The notes beneath the pieces were generated by a model. It saw only the letters and a list, made by a program, of their open reading frames with translations, was not told the DNA's origin and made no database searches. Of a stretch of 64,000 nucleotides of DNA, positions 36,624-44,932 are shown in pieces. Position 1 is the stretch's first letter. Each line of letters opens with the position of its first letter. The position numbers and the translations under genes were made by a program. The stretch comes from Paenibacillus vini (GTDB lineage Bacteria > Bacillota > Bacilli > Paenibacillales > Paenibacillaceae): the NCBI RefSeq assembly GCF_018403325.1, contig NZ_BOSL01000014.1, positions 102,707 to 166,706 of the forward strand. Reading direction: 5' to 3'.

Positions 36624-37760
36624 TTAAGACGTCACCTTATTGCGTTCTATAAGATCCATAATGGCTTGCGCACTTTGCAGCGGATAATAACTGGCGATAT
36701 GTTCGAGCACTTCTTCACGGTTTCGCACGACTTCGTCATAATTGTTAGTCAGCCGTTTAATCCACTTGGTAATGTCATCCAGCGAGCTGATCGGGGTACC
36801 CCATCCTTGCGAGGTGAAATACTGCGAATTTTCTTCCTCTTGCCCCGGAAGCGGCTTGTGGAACAGCATCGGAATTCCCTTGGCCAACCCTTCGGTGCAG
36901 GTCATGCCCCCGGGTTTGGTAATGAGGAGATCGGAAGCCTCCATCAGCTTGTCGATTTCCCTGGTAAATCCGAGCAGGTGGATATGCTCATGGATATAAC
37001 GGGGATCCTTCTTCATCTTCTCCAGCGACTTGGTGTTGCTGCCGAAGCAAAAGATGATTTGGATTTGGTCCCGGTATGAGGCTAGGTGCGAATTGACCGC
37101 CTCATCTTTCATAAAGCCCCAACCGCCCCCCATAACAAGCACCGTCGGCATGTTTTTTAGGTTAAATTGGGCCCGGATATCATCTTTCCCGTGGCGTTCC
37201 CAGAAATTCGGATGCACCGGAATGCCGGTAATCCGGATCTTCTCTTCTTCGACTCCCCGCTCAAGCAGCTTCTGCTTAACTTGCTCGGTGGATACGAGAT
37301 AGCTGTTTACTTCCCGGCTGACCCACGTCCCATGCGCATCATAATCGGTAATCACGGTGCAGAGCGGAACGTCCAGGAGCTCGAGCCTCTTGATCCGCGA
37401 TATAATGGCGCTCGGAATCGGGTGAGTACAGACGATAACGTCGGGATGGAGCTGCCGGATTACTTGAATCGTACGGGTATAAAATATCCGATGGAGAGCA
37501 AGCGTCGTCAATCGGTTTAATGATTTCTTATAATTGCTTCGATACATCATTCGAACAAGCCGTGGCTGGGTGGATACCGTTTTCTTATAGGCGGTAATAA
37601 TGATCGGCGCCACTCTAGGATTTAAGAAACTGCCCAGTTCTAGGACTTTAGTCTGCACATGTGGTGCCACTTTGCGTAAACTGCTGGAGAGCGCATACGC
37701 CGCCTGTGTATGTCCGGCTCCAAACCCCTCAGATAAAAGCAAGACTCTTTGTTTTTGCAC
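36624..37760 (-). CDS. UgtP-like diacylglycerol glycosyltransferase (GT28/MGDG type)
   Basis: 378 residues. LLLSEGFGAGHTQAAYAL is the MGDG synthase-type N-terminal domain; VLVMGGGWGFM, LLITKPGGMTCTEGLAKGIPMLFHKPLPGQEEEN form the C-terminal nucleotide-sugar domain. Homologues such as UgtP/YpfP transfer glucose to diacylglycerol for glycolipids and lipoteichoic acid anchors, while others act in related glycolipid steps, so the exact product is open. GTG start with AAGGTGAAAC ahead. The PAP2 gene lies 50 bases upstream and both concern membrane lipid metabolism, so they may be one transcript. Confidence 0.87.
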   Translation of the reverse strand: MQKQRVLLLSEGFGAGHTQAAYALSSSLRKVAPHVQTKVLELGSFLNPRVAPIIITAYKKTVSTQPRLVRMMYRSNYKKSLNRLTTLALHRIFYTRTIQVIRQLHPDVIVCTHPIPSAIISRIKRLELLDVPLCTVITDYDAHGTWVSREVNSYLVSTEQVKQKLLERGVEEEKIRITGIPVHPNFWERHGKDDIRAQFNLKNMPTVLVMGGGWGFMKDEAVNSHLASYRDQIQIIFCFGSNTKSLEKMKKDPRYIHEHIHLLGFTREIDKLMEASDLLITKPGGMTCTEGLAKGIPMLFHKPLPGQEEENSQYFTSQGWGTPISSLDDITKWIKRLTNNYDEVVRNREEVLEHIASYYPLQSAQAIMDLIERNKVTS

Positions 37761-37811
37761 TTTAGTTTCACCTTTTCCTGCAAGGTTTTTCTACCATTTA
37801 CAATATCCCCT

Positions 37812-38339
37812 TTACGCCCATAATGCAACCGTTCCAAGGGCGACGGAAGATCCGATTACGGCCCCTGCAAGCACGTCGGAAGGATAGTGTAAACCCAAAT
37901 AAATGCGGGATACCGCGACGATCAGAGCCAGCGGGCCGAGAATGAACGCAAGGGCCGGCTGCACTGCCATAAAGGTCATAGTCACCGAAAAAATGGCAGT
38001 CGTGTGTCCGGAAGGAAAAGAGTGGTCCGTGAGCGGATTCCGAAACGTATTGGTTCCGGGAAGGGTCAAATACGGACGGACCCTTGGATATGTTTTTTTA
38101 GCCAAAGCGACTGGAATATGGCTGATCGCCAGGGCGACACAGGCTTGAAGGCCTACTTTGTTCCATGGCGCCGGGGCGACGATCCAAATAAAAAGAGTAG
38201 ATAAAATAGTAAACCAGGCGCCCCCCAAATGAGTGAGATGGTACAGCCAGAAATTAAGAAAGCTTCGGTGCAAGCGTCCGTTGATTCCTACAAAAAGTCG
38301 TTGATCCAGTTGTATTAATTTTTGAAGCAATCGGTTCAT
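37812..38339 (-). CDS. PAP2 superfamily lipid phosphatase
   Basis: 175 residues, about five membrane helices. Signature motifs KKTYPRVRP, PSGHTT and SRIYLGLHYPSD give the three conserved catalytic blocks. Such enzymes dephosphorylate phosphatidate, undecaprenyl pyrophosphate or related lipids on the outer face. The start is the ATG after GGAGGGATC, 10 codons inside the longest frame. It precedes the UgtP-like gene, which suggests a combined role in making diacylglycerol and glycolipid, but this is inferred. Confidence 0.9.
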   Translation of the reverse strand: MNRLLQKLIQLDQRLFVGINGRLHRSFLNFWLYHLTHLGGAWFTILSTLFIWIVAPAPWNKVGLQACVALAISHIPVALAKKTYPRVRPYLTLPGTNTFRNPLTDHSFPSGHTTAIFSVTMTFMAVQPALAFILGPLALIVAVSRIYLGLHYPSDVLAGAVIGSSVALGTVALWA

Positions 38340-38951
38340 AAAGATCCCTCCGCGCTTGGTCTGCCGCAAGATACGGCCTAAATTTGCCGTTAATGTAGAA
38401 AGTGCAATGCAGTAATGGCATTTTCAGGTAAGTCTCATCATATTTTGATTCCGTGGCCTTTTTCAAGATCAGGGGACTTTGTGAGTTAATATACCCTTTT
38501 TTTGAATTCTTGTGAATCTCGCTTCTGGATATTGATTCAAATGATAGCAAAAAAGTTTAAAGGAAAATGAGTTATTGAGTAAACTTTTTTTGTTTTTTTT
38601 CGTTTGTGTATTAACGACTGATTTTATATAGAGTTAACAATTTGAAAAAAAGGGGGACTAAAGAAATAAAAAGCGTCAAAATTGATGAAAATAAGAACTA
38701 ACCGCAATGATTGCTGGTTGCGGCGGTGCTTTGCGCGAATATAGGGTTACTTCCGTCGGATTTTGCTCTACGCAGGGTTTACAGCGGTTTGACAAATGAT
38801 ACAAAGTCATGGAAAATCGAAAAAGCGTTGAAAATGAAAAGAGATTTTCAGAATTCACACAGCATGTCACAAAGGGTCATAAAAACAAAACTCCGTAAGA
38901 TCTAAAAAAACTAAAAAAATCAAAGGGAGTTAAAAGGGGGTACTAGAGATC
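38340..38951 (+). other. 612-base gene-free stretch ahead of the glycosyltransferase
   Basis: AT-rich with runs of T and A; no frame with a convincing ribosome binding site. A copy-like pair AAAAAAGGGGGACTAAAG (38644-38661) and TTAAAAGGGGGTACTAGAG (38930-38948) is visible, the second being the glycosyltransferase RBS region. ccgcaa/ttgcgg (38702-38723) forms a small hairpin. I could not match it to a riboswitch I know; a long 5' leader for the glycosyltransferase is possible. Confidence 0.4.
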
Positions 38952-40184
38952 ATGATGGACGCCATTTTAATATCGCTGCAGGTCGTGCTTGCGGTGATCG
39001 GGGTGTACCAGTTCGGTTTATCGCTGTTTGGCATGTATAAGAAAAAGAAAAAAGAAAGCCATGCTCCATCCAAGTCCTTTGCAGTATTGGTAGCGGCACA
39101 TAACGAGGAAAAAGTCGTCGGTGCCCTGATGGAAAATCTGAAGCATCTGAACTATCCGAAAGAGCTTTACGACGTATTCGTCATTTGCGACAACTGTACC
39201 GACAGTACGGCGGATATTGTCCGGAGTCACGGAATGAACGCTTGTGTCCGTACCAATACGAATTTGCGCGGCAAAGGCTACGCGATCGAATGGATGCTCA
39301 AGCAATTGTGGAAAATGCCACGGCAATATGATGCCGTCGTAATGTTTGACGCCGACAACTTGGCGCATCCCGATTTTCTGAGCGAAATGAACAATGACCT
39401 CTGCTCCGGCGCCCGGGTCATTCAAGGATACATTGACACCAAGAACCCGGAAGACTCCTGGATTACAGCTTCTTACGGGATCTCCTATTGGTATTGTAAC
39501 CGTCTGTGGCAGTTATCCCGCCACAATTTGAATATGGCTAACTTCCTCGGCGGTACGGGGATGTGCTTTGAAACCGAGCTGCTGAAAGAAATCGGCTGGG
39601 GAGCAACGAGCCTCGTGGAAGACTTGGAGTTCACGATGCGCTGCGTGGAACGCGGGGTTTACCCGGTATTTAATTACGATGCCAAGCTGTTTGACGAAAA
39701 GCCGCTCACCTTCAAAGCGTCCGCGCGTCAGCGTTTACGCTGGATGCAGGGACACTTTACAGTAGCCCGCAGATATTTCTTCCCGCTTTTGTGGAAGAGC
39801 ATCAAGGAACGTAACCTGGTTAAGCTCGATATGGCTATTTACGGAGCTAACGTATATATCGTGTTGCTGACTTTTCTGTTGACGGCTTTTATTTGGGCGG
39901 ACCAGTCCTTGTTCGGCGGACCGAACTTTGAAACGCTGTACGCCAAGTTCCCGCTGTGGATCTCGTTTGTGGCGATTGCAGCTAACGTATTCATTTTCTT
40001 GGCAGCCATGATTCTCGAAAAGGTCAAGTTCAAGAAGGTGTACGCTTATCTGGTGCTGTTCCCGATTTACCTGATTTCCTGGTGGCCGATTACTTTCTAC
40101 GCGTTCTTTACCCAGAACAACAAACAATGGAGTCATACGCAGCATACACGGGTAGTACGTCTAGAAGAAGTCCAAAAAGGATAG
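38952..40184 (+). CDS. Processive family 2 glycosyltransferase (membrane)
   Basis: 410 residues. An N-terminal helix, a GT2 domain (about 33-260) with VLVAAHNEEKVVG, CDNCTDST, FDADN (DxD), GGTGMCFE, LVEDLEF (the acceptor-binding D) and RQRLRWMQGH (QxxRW), and three C-terminal helices. This is the architecture of processive polysaccharide synthases such as NodC or IcaA-like enzymes, or of single sugar transferases to lipids. Product unknown. AAGGGGG lies 12 bases before the first ATG; two ATGs in a row allow either start. Confidence 0.88.
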   Translation: MMDAILISLQVVLAVIGVYQFGLSLFGMYKKKKKESHAPSKSFAVLVAAHNEEKVVGALMENLKHLNYPKELYDVFVICDNCTDSTADIVRSHGMNACVRTNTNLRGKGYAIEWMLKQLWKMPRQYDAVVMFDADNLAHPDFLSEMNNDLCSGARVIQGYIDTKNPEDSWITASYGISYWYCNRLWQLSRHNLNMANFLGGTGMCFETELLKEIGWGATSLVEDLEFTMRCVERGVYPVFNYDAKLFDEKPLTFKASARQRLRWMQGHFTVARRYFFPLLWKSIKERNLVKLDMAIYGANVYIVLLTFLLTAFIWADQSLFGGPNFETLYAKFPLWISFVAIAANVFIFLAAMILEKVKFKKVYAYLVLFPIYLISWWPITFYAFFTQNNKQWSHTQHTRVVRLEEVQKG

Positions 40185-40186
40185 GA

Positions 40187-40402
40187 AGCTTAAAAATCGG
40201 ATCTTTGATCACGAAGTGTTGCTGTGGAGCGGATTCGGCATCGAATCTTGAATTCAGCCGAGCCTTCCGGTGCTCACGTAGGTTGCCCTACGCTCCGCTC
40301 CTCAGTCTCGTCTTCATCCAACCTTCTCGGTGCTGAAAGCCCGATTTTTGAGCCTTGATTGGAATAGGTAACTCAAAAACCGGACTTTTGATCAAAACTC
40401 GA
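40187..40402. repeat. Repeat-like intergenic element after the glycosyltransferase
   Basis: GCTTAAAAATCGGATCTTT at 40188-40206 is mirrored by AAAGCCCGATTTTTGAGC (40338-40355) as an imperfect inverted repeat, and a third, direct copy CTCAAAAACCGGACTTTTGATC occurs at 40373-40394. Inside lie paired words: CTTCCGGTGCTCACG and CTTCTCGGTGCTGA, and a CGTAGG-loop-CCTACG hairpin with CTCCGCTCCTCAG. No protein frame is supported. It looks like a mobile or multi-copy intergenic element or a decayed structured RNA. Confidence 0.45.
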
Positions 40403-40411
40403 ATCAAAGTC

Positions 40412-40440
40412 TTGACACGGCCTGACGGCATGTGTTAAAG
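40412..40440 (+). promoter_or_regulatory. Candidate promoter of the infC operon
   Basis: TTGACA at 40412-40417, 17-base spacer, TTAAAG at 40435-40440 with TG just ahead of it. It lies about 10 bases before the start of the L20 leader. Confidence 0.55.
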
Positions 40441-40451
40441 TGTTTGAGTGT

Positions 40452-40607
40452 TGCAATGAATAGTATTTGGATTGCAAGCAGAGGCCATGGCTTCTCACCT
40501 GTCCGACGATTACGTTGGCTGGTTTTGATCCGATGATTTGTGAATGGTATGTTCATGAAGAATTGATCAATTTGGGATGCGGGCGGTAACCTGCATCCCT
40601 TTTTATT
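40452..40607 (+). ncRNA. Ribosomal protein L20 leader (infC-rpmI-rplT autoregulation)
   Basis: The segment GCAAGCAGAGGCCATGGCTT with CTCACCTG, then a long arm and a final hairpin GGGATGC...GCATCCC followed by TTTTTATTTT, is the layout of the Bacillales L20 leader. L20 binds the leader, which mimics its 23S rRNA site, and promotes termination at the final hairpin (40574-40607). Confidence 0.88.
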
Positions 40608-40654
40608 TTGCAATATCCGTCTTAAGACAAGAAAATCCTTGGAGGTGGAGAGTT

Positions 40655-41164
40655 ATCAGTAAAGAACATTTGATCAATGATGAGATACGGGCCAAAGAAG
40701 TGCGTTTGGTAGGTGCGGAAGGCGAACAAATTGGTATCACGCCGATTCGCGAAGCGCTGCAAATGGCAATCGACTTGAATCTGGATCTGGTTAACGTGGC
40801 ACCGACGGCCAAACCTCCGGTATGCCGGATTATGGACTACGGCAAGTTCCGTTATGAGCAACAGAAGAAAGAGAAGGAAGCCCGTAAGAATCAAAAGATA
40901 GTGGACATCAAGGAAGTATGGTTCCGCTCCAACATTGAGGAACACGACTTTCAGACGAAGCTTCGCAATGTGATCAAATTTTTGAAAGACGGCGACAAGG
41001 TAAAATGCTCGGTTCGTTTCCGCGGCCGTGAAATTGCCCATGCCGACATCGGAAAGAAAATTCTCGATCGCGTCAAAGAAGAGGTCGTTGAACTTTCGAC
41101 GGTGGAACGTCTTCCAAAATTGGAAGGCCGCAGCATGATCATGATTTTGGCACCTAAAAACTAA
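40655..41164 (+). CDS. infC: Translation initiation factor IF-3
   Basis: 169 residues from an apparent AUC start (ISKEHLINDEIRAKEVRLVG). N-domain, the basic linker YEQQKKEKEARKNQK, and C-domain KIVDIKEVWFR...HDFQTKLRNVIKFL are all typical. GGAGGTGGAG at 40641-40650 gives 9 bases to the ATC at 40655, and no ATG, GTG or TTG lies in frame at a suitable distance; the in-frame ATG at 40577 lies in the leader terminator. IF-3 disfavors non-canonical starts, so this gives autoregulation as known for AUU starts elsewhere. Followed by rpmI and rplT. Confidence 0.95.
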   Translation: MSKEHLINDEIRAKEVRLVGAEGEQIGITPIREALQMAIDLNLDLVNVAPTAKPPVCRIMDYGKFRYEQQKKEKEARKNQKIVDIKEVWFRSNIEEHDFQTKLRNVIKFLKDGDKVKCSVRFRGREIAHADIGKKILDRVKEEVVELSTVERLPKLEGRSMIMILAPKN

Positions 41165-41236
41165 ACGCGGCTTCGTGACTTCGCCAAAGGCGAACTTCGC
41201 AAGCAAGCAACTCACAAATTTTGAGGGGGAAGTACA

Positions 41237-41437
41237 ATGCCTAAAATGAAAACACACAGCAGTCTTAAAGACCGCTTCAAAATTACCGGTACCGGTAAAG
41301 TAAGACGTTACAAAGCGAATCGCAATCACTTGCTGTCCCATAGATCCAAACGCGCTAAACGTGTATTGGCGAACAGCCCTGTGGCATACTCCGGTGACGT
41401 TAGCCGTTTGAAACAACAACTTGCAAACCTGAAGTAA
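41237..41437 (+). CDS. rpmI: 50S ribosomal protein L35
   Basis: 66 residues; PKMKTHSSLKDRFKITGTGKVRRYKANRNHLL is the classic L35 N-terminus, with 30 percent basic residues. AGGGGGAAG precedes the ATG. Located between infC and rplT as in other Firmicutes. Confidence 0.98.
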   Translation: MPKMKTHSSLKDRFKITGTGKVRRYKANRNHLLSHRSKRAKRVLANSPVAYSGDVSRLKQQLANLK

Positions 41438-41470
41438 TTATTAACACAACTTATTGGGAGGTTTATTGAT

Positions 41471-41830
41471 ATGGCAAGAGTAAAAGGCGGATTCGTGGTT
41501 CGTCGTCGTCATAAAAAAGTATTGAAATTGGCAAAGGGTTATTTTGGTTCGAAACACCGCATCTTCAAAACAGCTAACGAGCAGGTTATGAAATCCCTGC
41601 TGTACGCATACCGTGACCGTCGCACGAAAAAACGCGACTTCCGCAGACTGTGGATCGTTCGTATCAATGCGGCTGCTCGCATGAACGGTTTGTCTTACAG
41701 CAAATTGATGCACGGTTTGAAGTTGGCTGAAGTAAACATCAACCGTAAAATGTTGGCCGACCTGGCCGTAAACGACATTAACGCGTTCAACTCTTTGGCT
41801 ACTGTAGCTAAAGAAAAAATCAACGCTTAA
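41471..41830 (+). CDS. rplT: 50S ribosomal protein L20
   Basis: 119 residues; [26 protein letters not shown] and [18 protein letters not shown] are fully conserved L20 segments. It binds 23S rRNA early in assembly and represses its own operon by the leader. GGGAGG lies ahead of the ATG. Last gene of the operon; terminator follows. Confidence 0.99.
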   Translation: MARVKGGFVVRRRHKKVLKLAKGYFGSKHRIFKTANEQVMKSLLYAYRDRRTKKRDFRRLWIVRINAAARMNGLSYSKLMHGLKLAEVNINRKMLADLAVNDINAFNSLATVAKEKINA

Positions 41831-41842
41831 TAAATACGGTAC

Positions 41843-41897
41843 AAACAGCCGTCGTCCTGGTTGGAATTTAACCGGGAACGACGGCTGTTTTCATTTT
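41843..41897 (+). terminator. Terminator of the infC-rpmI-rplT operon
   Basis: aaacagccgtcgt / acgacggctgttt with an inner cctggtt/aaccggg stem, then TTCATTTT. Begins 12 bases after the rplT stop. Confidence 0.92.
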
Positions 41898-41989
41898 ATA
41901 GAGTCAACCGTCTTTTTACTGGGTTATTCTGTGTGTGTGGAGAACCCTGATATTGGGAAAGATGAAGGGTAAAGAAAAGGAAAGCGAAT

Positions 41990-42044
41990 CTTCGACACTC
42001 CCAAATTGACACATAGCGAACGTTGGATGTGAATTGTGTCGAAG
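41990..42044. repeat. Long inverted repeat upstream of nupN
   Basis: CTTCGACAC (41990-41998) pairs perfectly with GTGTCGAAG (42036-42044); inside, ATT..CACAT and ATGTG.AAT can extend it. It lies 80 bases ahead of a TATAAT (42126-42131) in the 356-base region between rplT and nupN. Could be an operator for a purine-responsive or other regulator, or a structured RNA. I do not recognise it. Confidence 0.6.
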
Positions 42045-42125
42045 GTAAGCGTTTCATTTCACAAAAAGGCGAAACTTATTTAACCTATGGTCATTAAAGG
42101 TATGGATTTTAGGCGGTTTTAAATG

Positions 42126-42131
42126 TATAAT
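42126..42131 (+). promoter_or_regulatory. Candidate -10 element of nupNOPQ
   Basis: Perfect TATAAT 55 bases before nupN; no clear TTGACA at 17 bases. A purine riboswitch (GG-U pattern) is not seen, unlike in many purine-regulated genes. Confidence 0.35.
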
Positions 42132-42186
42132 CGTCCTGTACAGAGGTCAAAAATGGTCACAATATTTTAAGGGGGATTAATCGTCA

Positions 42187-43272
42187 ATGAAGTCAATGAA
42201 CAAAACCTTCAAATTTTCTTTAGTCATGGTACTTGCTGTGATGATGATTTTGGCGGGATGCGGCAACAACAAGAACAATGCAGCAAACAACGGTGGCTCG
42301 TCCAACAAAGGAACAGAAGCCAGCAATGGTGGTAACAACGGCGGAAGTAAAGCATCCGACATCAAGGTCGGTCTTGTTACGGACATTGGCGGCGTAAACG
42401 ACAAATCCTTTAACGAATCCGCATGGGAAGCTCTTGAAGCCCTGAACAAGGAACAAGGCATCCAACACAAGTATTTGCAAAGCAGCAGCAGCTCGGACTA
42501 CATCCCTAACCTGAACCAGTTTGTGCAAGGCGGTTATGACCTGACTTGGGCAATCGGTTTTGATTTGGGCGATGCGTTGAAGCAAGTGGCTGACGCCAAC
42601 AAGGACGTTAAACTGGCGATCATCGACAGCGTTGTCGACGCGCCTAACGTTGAATCCGTTACTTTTGCCGAGAACGAAGGTTCGTTCCTGGTTGGGGTAG
42701 TTGCAGGCCTGACTACAAAAACGAATAAAATCGGATTTATCGGCGGTGCTGAAAGCCCGGTTATCAAACGTTTTGAAGTTGGTTTCAAAGCCGGCGTAGA
42801 AGCAGTTAATCCGGATGCTGAAGTGAAAATCACTTACGCAGGCGCTTATGATAAGCCGGACATCGGTAAATCGCTTGCCAGCCAGTTGTATGACAACGGC
42901 GCGGATATTATTTTCCCTGCTGCAGGACAAACTGGTAACGGCGTATTTAACGAAGCCACTGCACGTAACAATGCAGGCGGTGCTACAAAATTGTGGGTTA
43001 TTGGCGTGGATAAGGACCAATCGCTTGAGTTTGGTGATGAAGTAACTTTGACATCGATGATCAAACGGGTTGATGTAGCGGTGAAGAACGTAACTCAACA
43101 AGTTATCGACGGAACATTCAAAGGCGGCGAAATTACGAACCTGACTCTGAAAGACGACGGCGTAGGCATTGCCGACACTTCCTCGAAGAATGTCAGCAAA
43201 GAAGTTCTTGATAAAGTGGAAGAGTACAAACAAAAAATTATCAATGGTGAAATCACAGTTCCGGCAGAATAA
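42187..43272 (+). CDS. nupN: Nucleoside-binding lipoprotein of BMP family (NupN-like)
   Basis: 361 residues. Lipoprotein with lipobox LAGC (Cys25) and an Asn/Gly/Ser-rich linker (26-58), then a periplasmic-binding-protein fold of the BMP/TmpC/Med family (KVGLVTDIGGVNDKSFNESAWEAL, FAENEGSFLVGVVAGL, IGFIGG). In B. subtilis the corresponding NupNOPQ system imports guanosine and other nucleosides. AGGGGG lies 11 bases before the ATG. First gene of the transporter; 121 bases to nupO. Confidence 0.93.
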   Translation: MKSMNKTFKFSLVMVLAVMMILAGCGNNKNNAANNGGSSNKGTEASNGGNNGGSKASDIKVGLVTDIGGVNDKSFNESAWEALEALNKEQGIQHKYLQSSSSSDYIPNLNQFVQGGYDLTWAIGFDLGDALKQVADANKDVKLAIIDSVVDAPNVESVTFAENEGSFLVGVVAGLTTKTNKIGFIGGAESPVIKRFEVGFKAGVEAVNPDAEVKITYAGAYDKPDIGKSLASQLYDNGADIIFPAAGQTGNGVFNEATARNNAGGATKLWVIGVDKDQSLEFGDEVTLTSMIKRVDVAVKNVTQQVIDGTFKGGEITNLTLKDDGVGIADTSSKNVSKEVLDKVEEYKQKIINGEITVPAE

Positions 43273-43393
43273 TAAATCTATTCTTTACGGCGGTTTCGGC
43301 CGGATAGTAAAATAAAGCATAAGCAGGCAAGGCCAGTGTTGTATGAACTGGCCTTGTTGTTTGCGTAAATCCCAGAATGGTGAGGGTGATTTC

Positions 43394-44932
43394 ATGAGCA
43401 CCGCGGCTCCCGTAGTCGAGTTGAAGCAAATCACGAAGCGTTTTCCCGGTATAGTAGCCAACGATTCAATCAGCCTGACCTTGCGCAAAGGGGAAATTCA
43501 TGCGCTTCTAGGGGAAAATGGGGCAGGCAAGTCTACTTTGATGAATATTTTGTTCGGGCTTTATCAGCCGGACGAGGGTTCCATTGAGATCGACGGGAAG
43601 CCGGTAACGATCGATAATCCGAACAAGGCGATAAAATTAGGAATAGGCATGGTTCATCAGCATTTCAAGCTGGTTCAGCCTTTCACGGTCACTGAGAATA
43701 TTATTCTTGGTATGGAACCGACGAAAGGGCTTAATATCGACTATAAATCGGCGTCCGCCGAAGTGGCGAAATTGTCGGAGCAGTATGGTCTTCACGTTAA
43801 TCCAAACTCCAAAATCCAAGATATTTCGGTCGGAATGCAGCAACGCGTGGAAATTATGAAGACCTTGTTCCGCGGCGCGGATATTCTTATATTTGACGAG
43901 CCGACGGCCGTGTTGACCCCGCAGGAAATCGTGGAATTAATGGCGATTATGCGGCGGTTGGTTGCGGAAGGAAAGTCAATCATCCTGATTACTCACAAAT
44001 TAAAAGAAATTATGGAAATTTCCGACCGTGTAACGATTATTCGGCGCGGCAAAGTGATCGATACCGTGGATACCGACAATACCAATCCGAACGAACTGGC
44101 TGAGAAAATGGTCGGCCGCGGTGTTACGTTCAAAATTGAGAAAGACGCTCCGGTTATCGGACAACCTGTCTTGCAGTTAAATCAGGTGAAGATGAACGAT
44201 AAACAAGGGGTCTCCGTTTTGAATGGATTGGACCTGGAAGTTAAAGCGGGAGAAATCGTCGGTATCGCAGGCGTGGACGGCAATGGACAATCCGAGCTAA
44301 TCGAGGCAATTACAGGGCTTCGTAAAATTGACTCGGGCTCGATTAAACTGTCAGGCAAAGAGATCGCGAACCTGCCGGCGCGCAAAATTATCGAGAGCGG
44401 CCTGTCTCATATCCCGGAAGACCGTCACAAGCATGGGCTTGTGCTGGATTTTTCCATCAGTGAGAATATGGTGTTGGAGACGTATTACAAATCTCCTTTC
44501 AGCAAAAACGGGTTTCTAGATCGCCGGGTTGTTGATAAAAATGCTGAGAAACTGGTACAGGATTTCGACGTTCGTACACCGAGCATAGAGACCAAAGCCC
44601 GCTCCCTGTCGGGCGGCAACCAGCAAAAGGCAATTATTGCGCGGGAAATAGATAAAAATCCGGATCTGTTGATCGCCGCCCAACCGACACGCGGACTGGA
44701 CGTAGGAGCTATCGAATTCGTCCATAAACAACTGATCGGTCAACGGGATCAAGGGAAAGCCGTATTGCTTATTTCGTTTGAGCTGGATGAAATTATGAAT
44801 GTATCCGACCGGATTGCCGTCATTTATGAAGGCAGAATTGTCGGCGAGGTGCTTCCTCAGAATACGAATGACCAAGAGCTGGGTCTGATGATGGCGGGCT
44901 TCATGGAAAAGGGAGGACAATCGGATGAGTAG
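43394..44932 (+). CDS. nupO: Nucleoside ABC transporter ATP-binding protein (NupO-like)
   Basis: 512 residues; two ABC cassettes. First: GENGAGKST, signature [25 protein letters not shown]. Second is typical of sugar/nucleoside uptake: [10 protein letters not shown] replaces a canonical Walker A, signature [14 protein letters not shown], and Walker [11 protein letters not shown] with Q in place of E. The ATG after GAGGGTGATTTC is used; the 17-codon upstream extension is not supported. Its end overlaps nupP by 8 bases. Confidence 0.94.
   Translation: MSTAAPVVELKQITKRFPGIVANDSISLTLRKGEIHALLGENGAGKSTLMNILFGLYQPDEGSIEIDGKPVTIDNPNKAIKLGIGMVHQHFKLVQPFTVTENIILGMEPTKGLNIDYKSASAEVAKLSEQYGLHVNPNSKIQDISVGMQQRVEIMKTLFRGADILIFDEPTAVLTPQEIVELMAIMRRLVAEGKSIILITHKLKEIMEISDRVTIIRRGKVIDTVDTDNTNPNELAEKMVGRGVTFKIEKDAPVIGQPVLQLNQVKMNDKQGVSVLNGLDLEVKAGEIVGIAGVDGNGQSELIEAITGLRKIDSGSIKLSGKEIANLPARKIIESGLSHIPEDRHKHGLVLDFSISENMVLETYYKSPFSKNGFLDRRVVDKNAEKLVQDFDVRTPSIETKARSLSGGNQQKAIIAREIDKNPDLLIAAQPTRGLDVGAIEFVHKQLIGQRDQGKAVLLISFELDEIMNVSDRIAVIYEGRIVGEVLPQNTNDQELGLMMAGFMEKGGQSDE

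Noticed and set aside
38711-38905. 64-codon frame in the 612-base gap
   Set aside because: TTG start without ribosome binding site and a low-complexity, Lys-rich C-terminus; no support for a gene.
42050-42186. Purine riboswitch before nupN
   Set aside because: The conserved three-way junction pairs and TATA/CTACC motifs of the purine aptamer are not present.
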